Assembly (NCBI GenBank): GCA_002747055.1
Contig: PDSQ01000033.1
Coordinates: 1-52,904 of the forward strand
From: Gammaproteobacteria bacterium
GTDB taxonomy: Bacteria > Pseudomonadota > Gammaproteobacteria > Pseudomonadales > Oleiphilaceae
Direction: 5' to 3'
DNA: 52,904 nt
Program-made: the position numbers and the translations under genes
Shown: piece after piece, positions 26,822 to 36,598 of the stretch
How positions within the stretch are numbered: the stretch's first letter is position 1
Layout: every line of letters starts with the position of its first letter
The notes under the pieces: generated by a model
What the model was told of the DNA's origin: nothing
The model's input: only the letters and a program-made list of their open reading frames with translations
The model's database searches: none

Positions 26822-29638
26822 CTAATCTAACTCATAGCTGGCAAACGCCTTCGCCAGGCGTTGGGCCTGGTCTGCTATTGCTTCCTTGTCCGCCCGCTCG
26901 GTTGCGGCGTGATGCATCCAGTTGACGCACAGTTGAGTTATTTCCTGTAGTTTGCCTGTACTATTGTTGTTCCCGATGTTGTTATCACCCTTCAGCCCGG
27001 CATTCAGTCGAGCGACCTGTAGTTCCATTCTGCGTCCCTGCAAATGGGCCGGGCTTTCATTTTCAGTTGCGATTTCAATTAAAATGCAGGCATCTTGCGA
27101 GTCTGTAGAGAGAAATGTTGTGGTTGCAGGCGGCAACGATTGTTTATCGATGAGCGCCTGCAAGGTTGCTTTGACGTTCGCCGCTTCAACGATTCGCCGG
27201 CTGGCCTGGTCAATATGGTCGAGGTCGTCTTGATAGGTGTCGGCAGGTTGTTCCTGAAGCGCGGTTAGGGCAACTTCAATCGCGCTTTTCCATAGTGTTT
27301 TGTAGTTTGAAATCAATTGTGCTGCCAGCTTGTTTTTTGCTTCTTGCTCATAGTGTTCAATGGTACGCAAGTAACGGGATTTGCTTTTGCTATCCAAATT
27401 CAAGGTGCCAAGTTCTTTGGTGAGCTTGTCGAATTTGCCCAGTGGAGACTCGCCAGGCAATGTATTAACGATCATTTCGGCTTTTTCTATTATCTGGTCA
27501 GCCGCCGATACGGCTTCTTCCGCTTCCCGCTTGGATGTCTCGCTTTGTTTTTCCCGCAGGGCGAAAATGGCATCGCAATAACCTCTAAAAGCCTTCCAGA
27601 GCCGGCGATCGTCACTGAATTCCGTGATGCCAACCGAAGACCACTCCCGCTGTAATTGTTTGGCACCATTGACCGCATCCTGAATTGAGTCTTGCTGGGC
27701 AAGTGCTTCCGCTTTTTTTAATATTTCTTCTTTTTTCTTGCGGTTGTCAGCTTTTTCCTGATTGAGCTTTGTGTCAATTTCAAGTAACAGGTGGTTAAAA
27801 TTTCTCTGAAGCTTCTTGTTTTGTTTGAAATCTATTGGAAACGCGTCTCTCCACTCTTGCCTGGCGGTCTTGCTTATTTTATCGAGCATCTTCCAGTCAG
27901 CGTTATCCCAATCAATTGAGTCGACGAATAGCTTTAATTCGTTGCAAATATTGAGTCGTTTCTCCAAATTGACTTTCTTCAGTTCGTTTTGTTCGTTAAA
28001 GAAACGTTTACAGGGTTCGAAGGCGTTATCGGAGGCGGTTTTAAACCGTTGCCACAACGCTTGATCTGATGTGCCGCCGAAACGTTTCCATTGATCCTGA
28101 AGCGACTTGATTTTTTCTGCTTTGTATTGAGGATCCAGTGGTTTTTCTGCAAGTTCTTCCATTTTCTCGCATAGACTGATTTGTTTCGGTGTTGTTGCAA
28201 AACCATGCCAGTCTTCGAGCTCTTTTATCTGATTGTGCAGCAAAGAAAAACGGGCAGCATACTCCTGAGCCACCTTTTGTGGCAGTTGATTGATTTGTTT
28301 TTGAATTTCTCGTTGCAGAGAGCGGGATTTTTTAAGGTTTTTTTCTTCTATTTCAACCTCGAGGTCGGTAAGCCTGGACTCGATGTGATGCCTGGTGGCT
28401 TTGATATCTTCCGCTTTTTGTAACCGGATTTCGGATATGATTCCGAGATAATCGTTAATACGCTTGAGCAGACTGACTTCCTGAAACTGTTCAGGCCAGT
28501 TGATCTCCTTGAGTATTGATTTGAGGCGATGGCTTGCCGCTTTTGCATCCGCTTCTTTTTGTTTGTTCGTTGCCAGCAGATTGCAGATTTCTTCTTGATA
28601 GCTGGCCAATTGATTGCTTGCTGAGAGATAGCAGCGTATATCGGTCATCAAGCTTTGGTATCGCTTCTGTTCCTGTTTATCGACTGGGACATTTTGGGCG
28701 GCTTCAAGCCAGCGTGTCTCTTGGGTTTTTAGCACGGCATCCAGAGCCGCGAGTCTGCCGGTATCAATATCCTGAATGGTGTCGATTTGATTTTTTGTTT
28801 CTTCAAGGGTGAGCAGCGTTGCTTGCTGCTCCCTCATTGCCACCTCTTGTTCCTGTTGCTGAGTTTGTTTTATCGTAAATTCTTCGATTCGGTGTTTTGC
28901 GGTTTCTATCGCTCGATAAACGCTTTCGGACTTGTTGCGGCTGGCCAGGGGTTCCAGTTTTTGCCATTTTGTCAGCAGGGCTTTGAACTTCGGTTCAGTC
29001 AGTCGATTCACTCCACTGCATGCGATGTGCTTTAGCTGCCGTTCAAGCTCGTCAAGGCTTTTTTCTTCAGCCGCTTTTTTGTCTGCTGCCTCACGGATGG
29101 TATAGAGCTTGTCTCTGACAATATGCGATACGGTTTTGTCCTTGCCTTTGATACTGCTTTGGATTTTTTTCAGGGTGTCCTGTCGCTCGATTTGGCTAAC
29201 GGCAATTTGCCTCAATCGACTACTTTTTGCCGATATGGCCAAATCTGCAAGAATCGATTCATCGGCAATGGCGCTGATTACTTGCTCGACGATTTCGGGT
29301 GATTCTAGCCATGGAATTAAATTGACTTGCTCTGTTTGGTCGAGACAGTCTATCAGGTTTCCGGGAGCGCCTTGGATTATCTCGTTGAGGCGTTTCTGCA
29401 ACGCTGGATTTTGGTCTGGAGCCTGCTTGCTGGTAAGTTGTGCAAGCGTTTTGATATCGTCAATCAGCGAGAGTGCTGCCGTTTTTACTTTGTCTGATGG
29501 GTCTTCAGTACCAAGAGACAGAATGATTTCCAGATCCTGCGGGTTGCTCGAATTCAGTTTTTGTATTGCCTGAATACGAATAGATGGATCAACATGTTGC
29601 CATTTGGGTCGAAACAAGCGTTGTAAAAAAGTAGACAT
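26822..29638 (-). CDS. DUF349-repeat coiled-coil protein
   Basis: A 938-residue cytoplasmic protein. An N-terminal HEAT-like region (about 15-180) covers IRIQAIQKLNSSNPQDLEIILSL-type repeats. A long charged coiled coil follows (about 180-480), then several DUF349 units recognisable by W..F/W..W cores (for example ALWQRFKTASDNAFEPCKRFF and LWKAFRGYCDAIFALRE). DUF349 proteins are widespread in gammaproteobacteria and of unclear function. There is no catalytic motif. The ATG at 29638 has AGGAA nine bases upstream. The gene is very rich in Gln, Lys and Glu. Confidence 0.85.
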   Translation of the reverse strand: MSTFLQRLFRPKWQHVDPSIRIQAIQKLNSSNPQDLEIILSLGTEDPSDKVKTAALSLIDDIKTLAQLTSKQAPDQNPALQKRLNEIIQGAPGNLIDCLDQTEQVNLIPWLESPEIVEQVISAIADESILADLAISAKSSRLRQIAVSQIERQDTLKKIQSSIKGKDKTVSHIVRDKLYTIREAADKKAAEEKSLDELERQLKHIACSGVNRLTEPKFKALLTKWQKLEPLASRNKSESVYRAIETAKHRIEEFTIKQTQQQEQEVAMREQQATLLTLEETKNQIDTIQDIDTGRLAALDAVLKTQETRWLEAAQNVPVDKQEQKRYQSLMTDIRCYLSASNQLASYQEEICNLLATNKQKEADAKAASHRLKSILKEINWPEQFQEVSLLKRINDYLGIISEIRLQKAEDIKATRHHIESRLTDLEVEIEEKNLKKSRSLQREIQKQINQLPQKVAQEYAARFSLLHNQIKELEDWHGFATTPKQISLCEKMEELAEKPLDPQYKAEKIKSLQDQWKRFGGTSDQALWQRFKTASDNAFEPCKRFFNEQNELKKVNLEKRLNICNELKLFVDSIDWDNADWKMLDKISKTARQEWRDAFPIDFKQNKKLQRNFNHLLLEIDTKLNQEKADNRKKKEEILKKAEALAQQDSIQDAVNGAKQLQREWSSVGITEFSDDRRLWKAFRGYCDAIFALREKQSETSKREAEEAVSAADQIIEKAEMIVNTLPGESPLGKFDKLTKELGTLNLDSKSKSRYLRTIEHYEQEAKNKLAAQLISNYKTLWKSAIEVALTALQEQPADTYQDDLDHIDQASRRIVEAANVKATLQALIDKQSLPPATTTFLSTDSQDACILIEIATENESPAHLQGRRMELQVARLNAGLKGDNNIGNNNSTGKLQEITQLCVNWMHHAATERADKEAIADQAQRLAKAFASYELD

Positions 29639-30010
29639 ACTGGCTAATTCCTGATCTTTGTATTTCTCTTGTTAACATCAATGCCCATTGCAATCGGCAT
29701 AGAACCCTTGTCGCTATCATATCCAGAAGGAAGATATCAATGCGGGAGTGATGCTGGCGTGAGCAACGGTTCACGCCAGCACCAAGCTGAATTGTCTCGA
29801 TATCAGACAACCAAGTTCACCGGCTCGTCACTCTTAGGTGGCTAAGTGGTGTGCGGAGTTTTGCTCAAACTACCCGATAGTATTTGGTCGGGCGCGTCGA
29901 GGTTGGAAATGTAACTCTTTTTTATATTTGAGTGAAGATTTTATTGGATTATTCTGATTATTTCGTTTCGCTTGTCGATTGGCCTGTGTCGATACCGGCA
30001 GATGCCAGCT
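29639..30010. other. spacer upstream of the DUF349 gene
   Basis: No gene supported over 372 bases. It contains one strong hairpin (29752-29781, separate entry) and presumably the promoter for the leftward DUF349 gene. tRNA cloverleaf features were looked for around the hairpin and not found. Confidence 0.45.
29752..29781. repeat. perfect 11-bp inverted repeat (hairpin)
   Basis: TGCTGGCGTGA (29752-29762) and TCACGCCAGCA (29771-29781) are perfect complements around the loop GCAACGGT. No T-run follows on either strand. It lies between the mltF stop and the DUF349 start, both leftward, so it may be a factor-assisted terminator for mltF, a stabilising mRNA structure, or part of a dispersed repeat family. 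Confidence 0.6.
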
Positions 30011-31558
30011 TCAAAGCGTTGGTGGAATTTCGGATATCGGCAGTCTTGCCTCTATCCGAACCGGGTTTATGGCAGGAGTGGCTGATTCATTTATTTCGTT
30101 GGCTGGCGGCTTTTGCTGAGCAACGGTTTTTTTGTTGAATGCGGTGGCTTCCAGCCATACGAGCACATCATAGTAACGACGAATATTCTGGACATAGGAT
30201 ACCGGTTCGTTGCCGCGAGCAAAGCCATGTCTGGTTTTGCTGTACCACTTTTTTTTGGCTAAAAGAGGAAGAAATTTTTTTACATCCATCCAAAAATCAG
30301 GGTTTGCTCCGCCTCTTTGTGTCAAAATTCTGGCATCCTCGAGGTGGCCAAATCCGACGTTGTAGGCGGCAAGGGCAAACCAGGTGCGATCTGGCTCGGC
30401 AATGCGTGAAGGTATGCGTTTATGCACTTTCGAAAAATACTTGGCTCCGCCGAGAACACTGGAGGCAGGGTCTAGTCGATTTCTAATGCCCATCTCTTTC
30501 GCTGTTGTCCGGGTCAGCATCATCAGACCTCGCACGCCAGTGGGTGATTTCGCTTTGGGTTGCCAATGAGACTCCTGATAGCCGATCGCGGCGAGCAGTC
30601 TCCAGTCTAAACCCAGTTTCGATGCGGTGGTTTCAAATAGACTTCGATATTTGGGGAGTCGTGCTTCTATATCGCGGATGAAAGAGCGTGCACCCACGTA
30701 ATTCAGTTGGTTTACATGGTCATAATATTGGTGGCGAAGTTTTTCGAGAGTGCCATCGGCTTTGATTTTGGTAAAAAAAGTATTGGCGACTTCCAGTAAA
30801 CTGTTATCGTCGGATGCGGGAAATAGCCAGGCATGTTTGTCTGTTTCAGCCAACTCGAACCCAGCCTTGGCATGCGGAAAGAGTGCCTGGTAGAGTTTTA
30901 GTTCATTTGAGTCGACGATGGCATACCGTATTTCGTTTTGCTCAATCTGATTGAGTAAATCGAATATTTCCATATCGGTGTGCTCGACCCAGTTCAGGGT
31001 TTTGTATTTTGCTTTCAGTGCACTGAGTTTTTCGACATGATGGCTGTTGGCAAGTACATGAACGGGGCTGTCAAGAATGTCTGCTATTTTTCGAGGTCGC
31101 AGGCTGCCTTTGCGGTAAATAATGGTTGGCTTCACTTCCAGGTAAGTGGTTGAAAACCTGAACCTGGAGAGTTTGTCTGGCGTTATCGCGATCCCTGCGG
31201 TGGCCAGGTGCGCAAATCCGTTTTCGATGATGCTTTGCGTCTCGCCCAGGTCATTTACAAACCTGAGTCGCAGCTCCACGCCGAGATAATCTGAAAATTT
31301 CTTTACAAGTTCGTATTCGAAACCTGCCGGGCCATCCCTGTCTTCATAATACGTGGTTGGCGCATTCCGGGTAATGACGTGAATAACCTTTTCCTGCTTG
31401 ATTTTTTCCAAGGTGGACTGTGGCGTACAGGCACTGACAAACCATATTATCAATGGTAAAAAGAGTAATAATGACGGCTGTTTTTGGGAATGATTCACAG
31501 GTAAAACTCTAAAATAGATTTTGCATTTGCCTGTATGGCTGATAAACGATCGGTACAA
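30011..31558 (-). CDS. mltF: membrane-bound lytic murein transglycosylase F
   Basis: Outer-membrane lipoprotein that degrades peptidoglycan. The 515 residues carry a lipobox FVSAC (Cys44), a periplasmic-binding-protein-like regulatory domain (about 55-300) and a C-terminal SLT domain. The catalytic glutamate is in GYQESHW (about 330), followed by SPTGVRGLMMLT and ALAAYNVGFGHLEDA. GTG 31498 would place the signal peptide directly at the N-terminus and is a better fit to signal length than the ATG at 31558; both are kept as options. It is probably monocistronic. The C-terminal tail beyond the SLT domain is low complexity. Confidence 0.9.
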   Translation of the reverse strand: MYRSFISHTGKCKIYFRVLPVNHSQKQPSLLLFLPLIIWFVSACTPQSTLEKIKQEKVIHVITRNAPTTYYEDRDGPAGFEYELVKKFSDYLGVELRLRFVNDLGETQSIIENGFAHLATAGIAITPDKLSRFRFSTTYLEVKPTIIYRKGSLRPRKIADILDSPVHVLANSHHVEKLSALKAKYKTLNWVEHTDMEIFDLLNQIEQNEIRYAIVDSNELKLYQALFPHAKAGFELAETDKHAWLFPASDDNSLLEVANTFFTKIKADGTLEKLRHQYYDHVNQLNYVGARSFIRDIEARLPKYRSLFETTASKLGLDWRLLAAIGYQESHWQPKAKSPTGVRGLMMLTRTTAKEMGIRNRLDPASSVLGGAKYFSKVHKRIPSRIAEPDRTWFALAAYNVGFGHLEDARILTQRGGANPDFWMDVKKFLPLLAKKKWYSKTRHGFARGNEPVSYVQNIRRYYDVLVWLEATAFNKKTVAQQKPPANEINESATPAINPVRIEARLPISEIPPTL

Positions 31559-31985
31559 TAGGGCAATTGATCAGCCTAGCATTGTGTTACAAGTTTATGT
31601 TCTCAGTCGTTATGTTTACTGTATAAAAATACATAATTGTATAGTTTCAGTTTCCTGACTTCCAGTCAACACCTGTGCGGACAAAGTGTGAGCTGGTCAT
31701 CGTTTAGTCAGGTTGTCATTGCGGATCGCAGCCTGCCAGTTTTTTGCAATCATTCGATAATGATATGTCATCTGGCTGATTGCGTCACTGTAAGTGAAGC
31801 ACAAATTACAGTATGATTAGTCCTTTTAATCACACAGACTGCCCATGGGTTGGAAAATTTGTATGTTTAGTGTACAAATTAATGGCAATATTGGTTGGTA
31901 ACCCTGATGCTATCTAGTTATACCTTAGTGATGTCTTGGTTGAATTATAGTAGTGCAGTCCGATAGCTTGAGGAATCGCAAAACG
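31559..31985. promoter_or_regulatory. divergent spacer between mltF and purL
   Basis: No gene supported. It contains an 8-bp inverted repeat AATTTGTA (31856-31863)/TACAAATT (31873-31880) with a 9-base spacer, about 106 bases before the purL start and possibly an operator. A CTGT-N8-ACAT match to a LexA box at 31619 is imperfect and was not accepted. I saw no convincing PurR palindrome. Confidence 0.35.
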
Positions 31986-34900
31986 ATGTTGGAACGCCGT
32001 GGAGCACCCGCATTATCAGATTTTCGAAAACAAAAATTCCTGAACCAGTTTCAACACAACGAACTCTCGGTCAGCTCGATTTACGCTGAGTTTATGCATT
32101 TTGTTGATTCCGATGAGTTGACCCCTGAAGAAACGTCCAGGCTGGACAAGCTGCTTACCTACGGCCCGCGTTTTCAAGTTGAAGAGCTTAACGGGCTGTT
32201 ATTTCTAGTGGTTCCCAGGCCGGGTACAATTTCTCCCTGGTCGAGCAAGGCGACGGATATTGCTCACAATTGTGGTTTGACCAAAATACGTCGACTCGAA
32301 AGGGGGATCGCCTATTACGTTCGCTCTGACCAAAAACTCACTGCCAGGGTCCGTGAATCAATAGCCTCGTTATTGCACGATAGAATGACTGAAACTGTAT
32401 TCCATACATTGGCTGGTGCGGAACTGTTATTCGATCAGCAACCGCCAAAAGCCTTTTCCAGCGTCGATATTCTGGCTGGGGGGCGGGCTGCCCTCGAACA
32501 CGCGAACACTTCCATGGGACTTGCTCTGGCCGAAGATGAGATCGATTATCTGGTGTCTTCCTTTCAGGGGTTGCAACGTAATCCGACCGATGTCGAGTTA
32601 ATGATGTTCGCTCAGGCAAATTCAGAGCATTGCCGACATAAAATATTTAACGCCTCCTGGGTGATTGATGGTGAGCGGCAAGATAAGTCCCTGTTCCAAA
32701 TGATAAAAAATACCTATCAGGTGGGAGGTGACAATGTGCTTTCTGCCTATATCGACAATGCCGCGGTGGTGCGTGGCGCTCGTGCAGGTCGCTTCTACCC
32801 GGCACCCGATTCCGGAGTCTATGTGGCCTCGGAGCAGGATATTCATATTCTGATGAAAGTGGAAACCCATAACCATCCGACTGCGATATCACCTTTTGCC
32901 GGTGCGGCGACAGGTTCTGGCGGGGAAATTCGGGATGAAGGCGCGACCGGTAAAGGTGCGAAACCCAAAGCCGGGTTGACCGGTTTTACCGTGTCAAATC
33001 TCAAAATTCCCGGCTATGAACAGCCGTGGGAGAAAGACAATGGCAAGCCCGAGCGTATTGCGTCGGCACTGGACATCATGATCGATGGGCCTGTTGGTGG
33101 CGCTTCGTTCAATAACGAGTTTGGTCGACCAAATCTTGCCGGATATTTTCGAACTTATGAAGACTGTGTGCCCGGCTCTGAGGGCGAGGAGCTAAACGGT
33201 TATCACAAGCCGATTATGATCGCGGGTGGTCTGGGAAATATTCGGGCTGACCATGTGGCTAAGGGAGCTTTTCCTGCTGGCTCCAAGCTGGTTGTGCTGG
33301 GTGGGCCAGCGATGTTGATTGGTCTGGGTGGTGGTGCCGCTTCCTCGATGGGCGCGGGTTCCAGTTCGGCAGACCTCGACTTTGCGTCTGTCCAGCGCGG
33401 TAACCCGGAGATGGAGCGGCGTTGTCAGGAAGTCATCGACCGATGCTGGCAAATGGGGGAAAACAATCCGATATTGTTTATTCACGATGTTGGTGCCGGT
33501 GGCTTGTCTAATGCGATGCCGGAACTGGTTAAGGATGGTGAGTGTGGTGGTCATTTTGAACTACGCAATATCCCTAATGACGAGCCGGGTATGTCGCCAC
33601 TTGAGATATGGTGTAACGAATCTCAAGAACGCTATGTGTTGGCGGTTTCCAACGAAGCGCTGGCTATTTTTGATCGCCTTTGTCAACGAGAGCGATGCCC
33701 ATATGCAGTGATAGGCGAAGCGACCAACGAGCCTCGGCTTACGCTTTTCGATGATCACTTTGATGTCAAGGCTGTTGATCTGCCGATGAGTGTTTTGTTT
33801 GGCAAACCACCGAAAATGGAGCGCACAGTTAAGCGCCGGTCATTTGCCAAACCGATTTTCAAGTGTGCTGAAATTGATATTGACGATGCCGTGAGCCGCA
33901 TTATGCAATTGCCTGCCGTGGCGAGTAAGAGTTTTCTGATAACAATTGGTGATCGTTCGATCACCGGTATGGTCGCAAGAGACCAAATGGTTGGCCCCTG
34001 GCAGGTGCCGGTGGCAGACGTGGCAGTAACATCCGCTTCATTTGATACTTTGGCCGGGGAAGCGATGGCGATGGGGGAGAGAACGCCGGTTGCCATTATC
34101 GATGCTCCCGCGTCTGGTCGAATGGCTGTTGGTGAGGCGATAACCAATATCGCGGCTGCAGCCATCGAGAAAATCTCGGATATCAAATTGTCTGCCAACT
34201 GGATGGCGGCGGCCGGGCATGCCGGTGAGGACGAGAAGCTTTACGATACAGTGCAAGCCGTTGGCATGGAGCTTTGCCCCGCGCTGGGTATTACCATTCC
34301 GGTCGGCAAAGACTCCATGTCAATGAAAACAGTCTGGGATGAAGGGGAAGAAATCTATACCATGTCGGCTCCGCTGTCCCTGATTATCAGTGCTTTCGCC
34401 CCGGTTACCAATGTGGCAAAAACTTGCACACCACAATTACGACTGGATCAGGGTGAAACGGATTTGATTCTGATCGATTTGGCTAATGGTCAGAATCGAT
34501 TGGGGGCGTCGGCGTTGGCTCAGGTGTATAACGAAGTTGGCGCGGTCGCCCCTGATCTGGATGACCCGGAAAATCTGAAAGCTTTTTTTGCAGTTATTCA
34601 GGGACTGATTTCTGATGACAAGGTGATTGCCTATCATGACCGTTCGGATGGTGGCTTATTTGTGACCTTGGCGGAAATGGCCTTTGCCGGCCATTGCGGC
34701 CTTGACATTCGTCTCGACTATCTGGCTGAAAATCAAAGTCATTTTGCCTGCGAGTTGTTCAATGAAGAATTGGGTGCTGTGATTCAGGTAGCCAAAAGCG
34801 ATACGGCCTTTGTTCTTCAGCAATTCAGTGCGTCTGGTCTGGGTGAGCATACCCTGGTAATAGGGTCTCCAAAAGAGGGGGATGAGATCGTATTCAGGTT

Positions 34901-35885
34901 TGATGGTGAGAATGCTTTTACTTATTCACGTACCGAGTTACATAGAATGTGGGCAAGAACCAGTTACCAAATTCAGTCGTTACGAGATAACGCGGAGTGC
35001 GCCAGGGAAGAATTCGACGCGCTTTTGAATAACGGCGACCCCGGTTTGAATGTTCGTATCCCGTTTGATCTGAATCGGGATGCGCTGGCACCTTTTGTCA
35101 ATATTGGGGTAAAGCCGAGGATTGCTGTATTACGGGAACAGGGTGTCAATGGTCAGGTCGAAATGGCGGCGGCCTTTACCGAGGCCCAGTTCGAGTCGGT
35201 TGATGTTCATATGAGTGATATTGTCACGGGGCGGATCAGCCTTGCCGACTTTAAAGCATTGGTGGCCTGTGGCGGATTTTCCTATGGCGATGTGTTGGGT
35301 GCGGGCGAAGGCTGGGCGAAGTCGATTTTGTTTAATTCTCGTGCCAGAGACGAGTTTGGGGACTTCTTTAACCGCGATGATACTCTCGCATTTGGTGTGT
35401 GCAACGGGTGCCAGATGATGTCCAATCTCCGAGAGCTGATCCCCGGCACAGACTATTGGCCGCATTTTGTCAGAAATAAATCAGAGCAGTTCGAGGCGCG
35501 GTTTTCTCTGGTTGAGATAAAAGAAAACCATTCGGTTCTCTTTTCCGGGATGGCGGGGGCGCGAATACCCGTCGCGGTGGCCCATGGTGAGGGTAGAGCT
35601 GAGTTCAAGTCAGACGCCTTGCTGGTGAAAGCGGTCGAACAAAATAATGTTACCTTGGGCTATGTGTATAATTCAGGAGAATGCGCGGCAACTTATCCTG
35701 CCAATCCAAATGGCTCGCCACTGGGTATTGCCGGGTTGACCAACGCAGATGGCAGGTTCACGATCATGATGCCGCATCCGGAGCGGGTTTATCTAACCCG
35801 GCAAAACTCCTGGCATCCCGATGATTGGGGGAAATACGGCCCGTGGTTCAAATTGTTCCAAAATGCCCGGGTCTGGTTTGGCTGA
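31986..35885 (+). CDS. purL: phosphoribosylformylglycinamidine synthase PurL
   Basis: Converts FGAR, glutamine and ATP to FGAM in purine synthesis. This is the large single-chain form (1299 residues), with an N-terminal PurS-like part, two PurM-like ATP-binding halves (the first including [21 protein letters not shown] and [10 protein letters not shown]) and a C-terminal glutaminase. The glutaminase has its nucleophile in GVCNGCQMM (about residue 1138) and the His/Glu pair in MPHPERV. ATG 31986 begins [14 protein letters not shown], the normal family start; a GTG at 31953 is also open but adds non-conserved residues. It stands alone and converges with the ART-like gene, stops 9 bp apart. Confidence 0.96.
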   Translation: MLERRGAPALSDFRKQKFLNQFQHNELSVSSIYAEFMHFVDSDELTPEETSRLDKLLTYGPRFQVEELNGLLFLVVPRPGTISPWSSKATDIAHNCGLTKIRRLERGIAYYVRSDQKLTARVRESIASLLHDRMTETVFHTLAGAELLFDQQPPKAFSSVDILAGGRAALEHANTSMGLALAEDEIDYLVSSFQGLQRNPTDVELMMFAQANSEHCRHKIFNASWVIDGERQDKSLFQMIKNTYQVGGDNVLSAYIDNAAVVRGARAGRFYPAPDSGVYVASEQDIHILMKVETHNHPTAISPFAGAATGSGGEIRDEGATGKGAKPKAGLTGFTVSNLKIPGYEQPWEKDNGKPERIASALDIMIDGPVGGASFNNEFGRPNLAGYFRTYEDCVPGSEGEELNGYHKPIMIAGGLGNIRADHVAKGAFPAGSKLVVLGGPAMLIGLGGGAASSMGAGSSSADLDFASVQRGNPEMERRCQEVIDRCWQMGENNPILFIHDVGAGGLSNAMPELVKDGECGGHFELRNIPNDEPGMSPLEIWCNESQERYVLAVSNEALAIFDRLCQRERCPYAVIGEATNEPRLTLFDDHFDVKAVDLPMSVLFGKPPKMERTVKRRSFAKPIFKCAEIDIDDAVSRIMQLPAVASKSFLITIGDRSITGMVARDQMVGPWQVPVADVAVTSASFDTLAGEAMAMGERTPVAIIDAPASGRMAVGEAITNIAAAAIEKISDIKLSANWMAAAGHAGEDEKLYDTVQAVGMELCPALGITIPVGKDSMSMKTVWDEGEEIYTMSAPLSLIISAFAPVTNVAKTCTPQLRLDQGETDLILIDLANGQNRLGASALAQVYNEVGAVAPDLDDPENLKAFFAVIQGLISDDKVIAYHDRSDGGLFVTLAEMAFAGHCGLDIRLDYLAENQSHFACELFNEELGAVIQVAKSDTAFVLQQFSASGLGEHTLVIGSPKEGDEIVFRFDGENAFTYSRTELHRMWARTSYQIQSLRDNAECAREEFDALLNNGDPGLNVRIPFDLNRDALAPFVNIGVKPRIAVLREQGVNGQVEMAAAFTEAQFESVDVHMSDIVTGRISLADFKALVACGGFSYGDVLGAGEGWAKSILFNSRARDEFGDFFNRDDTLAFGVCNGCQMMSNLRELIPGTDYWPHFVRNKSEQFEARFSLVEIKENHSVLFSGMAGARIPVAVAHGEGRAEFKSDALLVKAVEQNNVTLGYVYNSGECAATYPANPNGSPLGIAGLTNADGRFTIMMPHPERVYLTRQNSWHPDDWGKYGPWFKLFQNARVWFG

Positions 35886-35894
35886 AGTTCTACT

Positions 35895-36458
35895 TTAGCC
35901 CTTCACTTTTTCAATGTACTTTGCGGGAATGTCCTGATCGATATAGGCCATTCCCATTGTATTCAGGAATTCCATCCTATCTGCTTTCATTAAATCTATA
36001 TCGGGTGGTTCGATACCACATCGTTTTGCGATGAACGCCAGTTGAGCAAGATATTGTTCGCCTTCGGGCAGTAACAACAAGCTGGCTGCGCCTACGTCAG
36101 GTCTCACCTTGGCGAGCAATTCATCCGGCAATTTGATAGCCAGAACTACCGGCTTTTCCTCGCCTTCAAATCGCACCGCTCGGTTACGAACGGTCTGCTG
36201 TGCCCAGTAATAGGCGAGTTCTTTGCTTTGTGTCAGGAACACAGGCTCTGTAGACTCGGTGTAGTGATTACCTATGGTAGCCATGGTTTTTTTGGTTGCC
36301 TGCTTAAGTGCCCTATCACCTGATCGCTTCAGCCCTCGCTTTTTGATAGAGTCGACAAGTGCCGAAGAAGTGCCGTGATACCAAATAGCACTTGTCGCAA
36401 ACCCGTCGTCGGTTAGCAGGCTTTCTGCATCTTGCAGGTAATCAGGAATATCGCTCAA
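35895..36458 (-). CDS. uncharacterised protein with ADP-ribosyltransferase-like signature
   Basis: A 187-residue soluble protein of unrecognised family. Residues 25-43 read IWYHGTSSALVDSIKKRGL, close to the catalytic strand-helix of diphtheria toxin (YHGT...VDSI.KG) and of Tpt1/PARP-type enzymes. VFLTQSKELAYYWA (73-86) fits the second block (strand plus S/T....A..Y helix), KPVVLAIKL (102-110) the following strand, and AYIDQDIPAKYI (171-182) the terminal IP segment. Candidate residues are His28 and Tyr83/84; the third (Glu or other) is not assigned. There is no signal peptide. It starts at TTG 36458 with GGAG upstream. A strong terminator separates it from aceA. Confidence 0.6.
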   Translation of the reverse strand: MSDIPDYLQDAESLLTDDGFATSAIWYHGTSSALVDSIKKRGLKRSGDRALKQATKKTMATIGNHYTESTEPVFLTQSKELAYYWAQQTVRNRAVRFEGEEKPVVLAIKLPDELLAKVRPDVGAASLLLLPEGEQYLAQLAFIAKRCGIEPPDIDLMKADRMEFLNTMGMAYIDQDIPAKYIEKVKG

Positions 36459-36525
36459 TGTTGCAGTCTCCGGTTATAAATAGATGTTGATGATAGTCAG
36501 GCTTGCCTGTGGTTTGATCGAACAA

Positions 36526-36556
36526 AAAAAGCGATCTCGGCTAGAGATCGCTTTTT
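36526..36556. terminator. bidirectional-looking intrinsic terminator after aceA
   Basis: AAAAAGCGATCTC (36526-36538) pairs perfectly with GAGATCGCTTTTT (36544-36556) around GGCTA, giving T-runs on both strands. It sits 43 bp past the leftward aceA stop and before the ART-like gene, so aceA transcripts should end here. Confidence 0.88.
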
Positions 36557-36598
36557 CCATTGCCTTCTGGTCATGCTTGCAGGATGACCGGCTAGTAA

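Noticed and set aside
29740..29860. Possible tRNA around the 11-bp hairpin
   Set aside because: No D-loop GG, no TTCRA T-loop and no acceptor stem could be fitted on either strand.
31619..31634. LexA-like box CTGTATAAAAATACAT
   Set aside because: The last base of the ACAG half is wrong, the neighbours (mltF, purL) are not SOS genes, and the region is AT-rich enough for chance matches.
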